This document shows, in pieces, positions 5,258-9,157 of a stretch of 9,157 bases of DNA; positions within the stretch are counted from its first letter, which is position 1; every line of letters starts with the position of its first letter. Where the stretch lies: contig JAJYNP010000246.1 of NCBI GenBank assembly GCA_021786265.1, positions 1 through 9,157 of the forward strand, in the 5' to 3' direction. Below the pieces are notes generated by a model. It was given only the letters and a program-made list of their open reading frames with translations, was not told the DNA's origin and searched no databases. Made by a program: the position numbers and the translations under genes. This DNA comes from Chloroflexota bacterium. Its GTDB lineage: Bacteria > Chloroflexota > Limnocylindria > Limnocylindrales > CSP1-4.

Positions 5258-5703
5258 CACCCACCAGCCTCTCGCTCTCTCGACGCCGCGGGCGCCGCCC
5301 GTCCGCCGGCCAGGCCCTCGTCGAGTTCGCCCTGACGATCCCGATCTTCGTCTTCCTGCTGTTCGGGCTCATCGATCTGGGGCGCCTCGTCTACATCAAC
5401 AACGCCCTGGCCGAAGCGGCCCGGGAGGGCGCCCGCTGGGGTTCCGTCCAGGGCCGCTCCGGGACGGCCGCAGGCATGACCTCGATCAAGAGCTACACCA
5501 CGGGGATGCTCGCCGCCGTGCCGAGCCCGACGGTGGAGCCCACCTGCCAGGACCTCAACCTCCACACGGTCGCGACGTGCACAGCGGACGACTTCCTCAT
5601 CGTCCAGGTGAGCAGCCAGGTCTCGATGTTCACCCCGGTGATCGCCGGGCTCGTCGGCACGAAGACCTACTCAGCCACATCGAAGGTGACGGTCAACCAA
5701 TGA
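5254..5703 (+). CDS. TadE-like pilus protein (short form, cassette 2)
   Basis: The product is 149 aa, the normal TadE size and nearly the same length as its cassette 1 counterpart. A basic leader (RRRGRRPSAGQALVEFALTI) carries Gly19 followed by Gln-Ala-Leu-Val-Glu (Glu24 at +5), then a hydrophobic segment to about residue 41 and DLGRLVYINNALAEAAREGARWG. The C-terminal part has MFTPVIAGLVGTKTYSATSKVTV, the family's TP-x-I-x-G-hydrophobic element, and two cysteines (98, 109) that may pair outside the membrane. Expected role: minor pseudopilin acting with the TadE-PKD and TadG-like products. The ATG at 5254 is set by ATGA overlap with the preceding gene, and the gene's own TGA overlaps the ATG of the next, so the three genes of cassette 2 are tightly coupled. 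Confidence 0.93.
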   Translation: MTPTSLSLSRRRGRRPSAGQALVEFALTIPIFVFLLFGLIDLGRLVYINNALAEAAREGARWGSVQGRSGTAAGMTSIKSYTTGMLAAVPSPTVEPTCQDLNLHTVATCTADDFLIVQVSSQVSMFTPVIAGLVGTKTYSATSKVTVNQ

Positions 5704-6725
5704 GCATTCGCACCCCCCGCACGCCCGCGCGACACATCCGAACCGGTTCGGATGAACAGCGCGGCCAGATTCTCGTCATCTTCGCCGGCGGACTGATCAC
5801 GTTGATCCTGATGGTCGGACTCGTCATCGACGCCGGGAACGCGTTCCTCAACCGTCGCGACGGCCAGAATGCAGCTGACCTCGCGGCGGTTGCCGGCACG
5901 AAGATCGTCTCCGACTACTACGTGAAGACGCCGAGTCTCACCTCGGCCGACGTGTACAACGCGATCAGCGCCCGGATGTCGGCCAACAGTTGCAGCGCGA
6001 GCGGCGGAACGCCGTGCACCTGGAGCGCGTCGTACGTCGACCAAAACGAGGCCGTGCTCGGCCCGGTCGTCGCGAGCGCGAGCGGCATCCCGTACAACAC
6101 GCAGGGCGTCGTCGTCCACGTCAGCCGCCAGCCCCGGACCTACTTCCTGGGCCTCGTCGGCCAGACGAACTGGAACGTCGCGACAGACGCGACCGCGCTG
6201 ACCGCGCGAACGACCACCGTCCCACCTGGCGACCTTCTGCCGATCGGCACGAACCCGCCCCAGCCATACGTGCCGAACAAGGAGTTCACGCTCACCGACG
6301 GCTACGGCCCCGGTCAGTTCGGCTGGCTGTCATGGACGGGGGACAACGCAACCGGCATCCTGGCCTCGAGCATCTGCTACCCGGACAACCCGGCGATGAC
6401 GCTTCCGATCTGGGTCCCCGGCGAACCCGGCGCCCACAACGGCAACGACGTCCGGGCCTGCCTCGACGCCTGGATCGCGAGTGGCGCGACGGTCCTCATC
6501 CCGGTCTTCGACGCCTGCCAGCCGTGCAACGGCAACAACGCCAGCTACCACATCACCGGCCTGGCGGCCTTCGTCCTGACCGGGTACGACGGGAGCGGGC
6601 CCGCGATCACGACGCTCACCGGCCGCTTCGTCCAGTACTCAGGGCTGACCTCGGTCGCCGCCGGCAGCATGAGCGGTCCGCCGCAGGCGGGAGACCCGAC
6701 CTACTTCCTGGGCCTCGTCCGCTGA
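5700..6725 (+). CDS. TadG-like pilus-assembly protein (cassette 2)
   Basis: The product is 341 aa. The N-terminus EQRGQILVIFAGGLITLILM, then GLVIDAGNAFLNRRDGQ and NAADLAAVAGTKIV, is a textbook TadE/G-like N-terminal domain: basic tail, one membrane segment (about 24-43), then the conserved VIDAGNAF and QNAADLAA motifs, better preserved than in the cassette 1 protein. The ectodomain has RTYFLGLVGQTNWNVATDATA near 146-166, a GQFGWLSW motif, and DVRACLDAWIASGATVLIPV followed by ITGLAAFVLTGY, matching the pattern of the cassette 1 paralogue. It has six cysteines, two of them in ACQPC. The last residues TYFLGLVR repeat the internal TYFLGLV exactly at DNA level. The ATG at 5700 overlaps the preceding TGA. 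Expected role: envelope-anchored assembly or pilus-associated subunit; exact function unknown. It is followed by a hairpin terminator. Confidence 0.88.
   Translation: MSIRTPRTPARHIRTGSDEQRGQILVIFAGGLITLILMVGLVIDAGNAFLNRRDGQNAADLAAVAGTKIVSDYYVKTPSLTSADVYNAISARMSANSCSASGGTPCTWSASYVDQNEAVLGPVVASASGIPYNTQGVVVHVSRQPRTYFLGLVGQTNWNVATDATALTARTTTVPPGDLLPIGTNPPQPYVPNKEFTLTDGYGPGQFGWLSWTGDNATGILASSICYPDNPAMTLPIWVPGEPGAHNGNDVRACLDAWIASGATVLIPVFDACQPCNGNNASYHITGLAAFVLTGYDGSGPAITTLTGRFVQYSGLTSVAAGSMSGPPQAGDPTYFLGLVR
6137..6158 (+). repeat. 22-base exact repeat inside the second tadG-like gene (copy 1)
   Basis: These 22 bases are identical to 6698-6719. Both copies are in frame and encode Thr-Tyr-Phe-Leu-Gly-Leu-Val, at residues 147-153 and at 334-340, just before the final Arg. 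Copy 1 sits in the strand that precedes the family's ATA motif; the second forms the C-terminus. Confidence 0.85.
6698..6719 (+). repeat. 22-base exact repeat inside the second tadG-like gene (copy 2)
   Basis: This is the second copy of the repeat at 6137-6158 and forms the C-terminal TYFLGLV of the protein, followed by Arg and the stop. The cassette 1 paralogue ends differently, in VQLIR. Confidence 0.85.
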
Positions 6726-6742
6726 TCACAGGCGAACATGAC

Positions 6743-6777
6743 GAGAGCCGCGTCCGACGAAACCGGGCGCGGCTCTT
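6743..6777. terminator. Bidirectional hairpin terminator between convergent genes
   Basis: AGAGCCGCG (6744-6752) pairs with CGCGGCTCT (6768-6776). The stem continues inward through a G-U and three G-C pairs to a 7-base loop (6757-6763) and outward by one G-U pair. It lies 17 bases after the tadG-like stop and 36 bases from the 3' end of the nitrilase gene on the other strand. TTCTCGTG follows on the + strand. It probably serves both convergent units. Confidence 0.75.
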
Positions 6778-6813
6778 CTCGTGCTCGGGCGCCCGATCCA
6801 GGTCGGCGTCGGA

Positions 6814-7626
6814 TCAGTACGCGTCCGGTCGCCGGTTCGCGAGGACGGGGATCTGGCGCCGGACCGCGGCGACACGTTCCGGATCGATCTCGGCGTGGAT
6901 GATCCCGACGCGGTCGGGAGCCTGGGCGATGACCGTGCCCCACGGGTCGATGACCATCGAGCGCCCGAAGGCCGGCTGACCGGGCGGACCACCGATCTGC
7001 GAGGGGGCGATGACGTAGGCACCGTTCTCGATCGCCCGGGCCCGCAGGAGGACCTCCCAGTGGTCGCGGCCGGTCCGCTCGGCGAAGTTCGCGGGCACCG
7101 CGAGTACCTCCGCGCCGGCGAGCGCGAGCGACCGGTACAGCTCGGGGAAGCGGAGGTCGTAGCAGATCGTCAGGCCGAAACCGATCCCGTCGACCGTGGC
7201 CACGACGGCCCGATCGCCGGGGCGGACGCGCGCGGACTCCCGGTCGACCGGACCGTCGTCGACCGCGACGTCGAACAGGTGGATCTTCCGGTAGGTCGTC
7301 GCGATCGAGCCGCCCGGGGCGATCAGGACGCTCGTGTTGTACGGGCGGGCCGGGTCGTCCGAGGTTTCGGCGAGGCTGCCGACGAGCAGCCATGCCTCGC
7401 GGCGACGGGCGACGTCGGCGAACGGCTCGGTCCACGGCCCCGGGATCGGGCGGGCCGAGGCGCGAAAGCCGTCGTCGGAGCCGCGGTACTGGAGATACTC
7501 GGGAAGCGCCACCAGGCGCGCCCCGGCGGCGACGGCCTCGTCGGCGAGCGCCACCGCCGTCGCGACGTTGCGTTCCACGTCCGCACCGGCATCGAGCTGA
7601 ACGAGGGCGACGCGCAAGCGAGCCAT
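6814..7626 (-). CDS. Carbon-nitrogen hydrolase (nitrilase superfamily, Nit-like amidase)
   Basis: The product is 270 aa, the standard length for a single-domain nitrilase-superfamily enzyme. The catalytic triad is visible: Glu43 (LVALPEYLQY), Lys114 (TTYRKIHLFD) and Cys155 (LTICYDLRFPE). Downstream, HWEVLLRARAIENGAYVIAP followed by SQIGG, and FGRSMVIDPWGTVIA, match the Nit1/Nit2 branch, whose members hydrolyse small omega-amides or deaminated glutathione; a general amidase role is safer than a named substrate. It is predicted to be cytosolic, with no signal peptide. The start at MARLRVALVQLDAG (ATG, complement of 7624-7626) matches where the family fold begins. The frame stays open upstream to 7776, but that extension is Arg/Ala-rich and unlike the family. 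An ATG at 7638 would add only MLRS; neither start has a strong ribosome site. The gene is monocistronic, convergent with cassette 2 and divergent from the ATPase gene. Confidence 0.92.
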   Translation of the reverse strand: MARLRVALVQLDAGADVERNVATAVALADEAVAAGARLVALPEYLQYRGSDDGFRASARPIPGPWTEPFADVARRREAWLLVGSLAETSDDPARPYNTSVLIAPGGSIATTYRKIHLFDVAVDDGPVDRESARVRPGDRAVVATVDGIGFGLTICYDLRFPELYRSLALAGAEVLAVPANFAERTGRDHWEVLLRARAIENGAYVIAPSQIGGPPGQPAFGRSMVIDPWGTVIAQAPDRVGIIHAEIDPERVAAVRRQIPVLANRRPDAY

Positions 7627-7665
7627 GGAGCGCAGCATGCCACAGGCCGGCGCTCGAGCGACGCC

Positions 7666-7702
7666 TCCGCACGGCGTATCCGCACGGCGCCTCCGCGGCG
7701 CC
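7666..7702. repeat. Short direct repeat and GGCGCC hairpin upstream of the nitrilase gene
   Basis: TCCGCACGGCG occurs at 7666-7676 and again at 7679-7689. Overlapping its end, GGCGCC (7686-7691) and GGCGCC (7697-7702) form a 6-base stem with a 5-base loop. This lies in the probable 5' leader or promoter region of the nitrilase gene on the - strand. No function can be assigned, and in sequence this GC-rich such repeats can arise by chance. Confidence 0.4.
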
Positions 7703-7769
7703 CCGGCCGACCAGCGGACCTGCGACATGCCCGGGTGGCACGACCCCTCCCGGACCTGCCGTTGCTCGC

Positions 7770-7831
7770 TGGACAATCGGTCTCTGCGGCGTAAGATACC
7801 TGTGAGTAACTTACTGCTCAGCTACAAGGAG
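7770..7831 (+). promoter_or_regulatory. Promoter, palindrome and ribosome site of the ATPase gene
   Basis: A -35-like TGGACA (7770-7775) and a -10-like TAAGAT (7792-7797) are 16 bases apart. Just after the -10 is a perfect palindrome, AGTAACTTACT (7805-7815). The region also contains the wider pair GTAAG (7791-7795) and CTTAC (7810-7814). A dimeric repressor bound here would block transcription start. A strong AAGGAG (7826-7831) lies five bases before the ATG at 7837. The elements are seen directly; the regulation is inferred. Confidence 0.55.
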
Positions 7832-7836
7832 CGAGG

Positions 7837-9157
7837 ATGCGCGCGTTCATCGACCGCGAGGAGGAGCTGAGGTCGCTCGAGGAGCTCTGGGGGATGCGCC
7901 CCCAGGTCGTGCTTCTCTGGGGCCGGCGCCGCGTCGGGAAGTCGGCCCTCATCGAGCGGTTCGCGCGGGGCAAGCCGACCATCTCGTTCCAGGCCGACCA
8001 GGGAACCGCATCCGAGCAACTCCGACTGTTCACCGAGCGGATCCTCGCCTATCGGCCGGACCCGGTCCTCGCCGCCGCCCCTCTCGCGAACTGGGACCAG
8101 GCGCTCGCCTACGTGCTCAGTCTCGTGGTCGCCGCGAAGGCAGAGGGGCACTCGCTCATGGTCGTCCTCGACGAGTTCCCGTACCTCGCGACCTCGACGC
8201 CTCGTCTCGCCTCCGCGATCCAGGCCATCCTTGAGGATGTGCGCCGCGAGGACCTCCCACTCTTCCTCGTCCTCGCCGGCAGCCAGATCGGCATGTTCGA
8301 GGAGCACGTCCTTCAAGGCCCGCTGTACGGCCGGCGCACCTGGGGCGAGCAGCTCCCGCCGCTCGGCTTCCGCGAGGCCGGTGAGTTCTTCCCGGGATGG
8401 AGCGCCGCCGACCGCCTCCGCGCCTGGGCGGTCCTCGGCGGCATCCCCTACTACCTCGAGCAGTGGGACCCGGCGCACTCGCTCGACTGGAACGTCCAGA
8501 ACCGGGTCCTGCGCAAGGGCCAGGTCCTCTACGAGGAGGCCGACCTGCTCGTGAAGGAGGAGCTCGGGAGCGAGGCGCCAGTCTACCTGTCGGTCATCGG
8601 CGCGGTGGCGAGCGGGGCGACGCGCCAGGGCGAGATCGCCGACCGGGCCGGGGTCAGCCCGTCGAGCTCGGCCGGGAAGTATCTGAGCCAGCTCCGGCGG
8701 CTCCATATCCTCGACCACGTTCGGCCGGCGCGCGCGCCTGAGAACACGCGCTCGGGGGTGTGGCGGATGGCTGACGGGTATCTGCGCTTCTGGTTCCGCT
8801 TCGTCCGCAGTAACCGCACTGACCTCGAGGCGCGGCGCGTCGCCGAGGTCTTCCGCGATCGCGTGCGGCCTCATCTCGACCAGTTCGTGAGCTGGCCCGC
8901 CTTCGAGGACGCGTGCCGAGAGCACACCCGCCACGCGATCGGCTCCGATCCGGCCTTTCCGACTCACGGGGAGGTCGGTGCGTGGTGGGGTCCCATCCCC
9001 GACGAGCGCCACCCGGGAACACGCCGGACACGCGAGGGCGAGATCGAGATCGTCGCCTACGACGGGCGCGACCTCGTGCTCGCGGGCGAAGCCAAGTGGC
9101 AGAACGGGCTCGTCGACACGGACGCCCTGACACAGCTCGAGGCGACCGTTCGCCATG
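7837..9157 (+). CDS. AAA-type ATPase with DUF234-like C-terminus (3' end outside window)
   Basis: The frame is open from ATG 7837 to the window edge: 440 full codons and no stop. Residues 1-5 (MRAFIDREEEL) are the usual start of archaeal-type (Arch_ATPase/DUF234) proteins. The Walker A motif is GRRRVGKS (29-36), Walker B is LMVVLDEF (107-114), and LVLAGSQ (144-150) is the sensor-like strand. LGGIPYYLEQWD (200-211) is a family hallmark, and a winged-helix segment (RQGEIADRAGVSPSSSAGKY) lies near 263-281. The C-terminal part has SGVWRMADGYLRFWFRFV and FEDACREH. It also has a PD-(D/E)XK-like ending, GEIEIVAYDGRDLVLAGEAK (401-420), with Glu418-x-Lys420 intact. Such proteins are widespread in archaea and bacteria, often in mobile or defence contexts, but their role is not established. 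The start is backed by AAGGAG five bases upstream. Few residues should be missing. Confidence 0.92.
   Translation, partial: MRAFIDREEELRSLEELWGMRPQVVLLWGRRRVGKSALIERFARGKPTISFQADQGTASEQLRLFTERILAYRPDPVLAAAPLANWDQALAYVLSLVVAAKAEGHSLMVVLDEFPYLATSTPRLASAIQAILEDVRREDLPLFLVLAGSQIGMFEEHVLQGPLYGRRTWGEQLPPLGFREAGEFFPGWSAADRLRAWAVLGGIPYYLEQWDPAHSLDWNVQNRVLRKGQVLYEEADLLVKEELGSEAPVYLSVIGAVASGATRQGEIADRAGVSPSSSAGKYLSQLRRLHILDHVRPARAPENTRSGVWRMADGYLRFWFRFVRSNRTDLEARRVAEVFRDRVRPHLDQFVSWPAFEDACREHTRHAIGSDPAFPTHGEVGAWWGPIPDERHPGTRRTREGEIEIVAYDGRDLVLAGEAKWQNGLVDTDALTQLEATVRH

Noticed and set aside
4157..5260. 367-aa open frame on the - strand, Arg/Gly-rich
   Set aside because: It is antisense to the TadE-PKD gene. 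Its Gly/Arg-rich runs come from reading the Thr-Pro repeat and terminator in another frame.
6701..7794. Overlapping long frames on both strands around the nitrilase gene
   Set aside because: Only the - strand frame 6814-7626 has the Glu-Lys-Cys triad and nitrilase strands. The others are Arg-rich shadows, and the upstream extension to 7776 lacks family similarity.
7822..9156. 444-aa open frame on the - strand
   Set aside because: It is antisense to the + strand ATPase, which has Walker A and B motifs, family hallmarks, a strong ribosome site and an upstream promoter. The - strand product is low-complexity Arg/Glu/Pro-rich and resembles no family; long antisense frames are common at this GC content.

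Overview
This is a GC-rich window of about 9.2 kb, almost fully coding, with very short intergenic gaps and ATGA stop/start overlaps. The gene families and composition suggest a high-GC terrestrial or aquatic bacterium, most likely Chloroflexota, with Actinomycetota as the alternative. No rRNA or other taxonomic marker is present, so this placement is inference. No tRNA, IS element, CRISPR array or replication origin was seen.

Region 1 (1-1628): the 3' part of a sensor histidine kinase (+ strand) enters from the left. It converges with a type II toxin-antitoxin pair on the - strand, a ribbon-helix-helix antitoxin followed by a MazF/PemK toxin with a 4-base overlap. Upstream of the antitoxin is a compact AT-richer promoter with three GCGCAAT/ATTGCGC boxes. 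Just beyond it lies a short decayed fragment of a second, paralogous histidine kinase (1455-1547).

Region 2 (1629-6725) is the core of the window: two tandem three-gene cassettes on the + strand, each TadE-like / TadE-like / TadG-like. These are minor pilin or pseudopilin-type proteins of tight-adherence (Tad/Flp) systems. Within each cassette the stop and start codons interlock (ATGA). In both cassettes the first TadE-like protein carries an extra C-terminal extracytoplasmic domain on a proline-rich linker, but the domain differs: a PASTA domain in cassette 1 and a PKD domain on a long Thr-Pro linker in cassette 2. The second gene is a plain short TadE and the third a TadG-like protein with a cysteine-containing ectodomain. 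Each cassette is followed by a GC-rich hairpin of nearly the same sequence. The simplest reading is duplication of a cassette followed by exchange of the exposed module on its first subunit. The ATPase, platform and major pilin genes of a Tad machine are not in the window.

Region 3 (6726-7626): a nitrilase-superfamily carbon-nitrogen hydrolase on the - strand converges on cassette 2 across a bidirectional hairpin terminator. Region 4 (7627-9157): a divergent intergenic region with a good promoter and a palindrome leads into an AAA-type ATPase of the archaeal-ATPase/DUF234 family (+ strand), which runs off the right edge.
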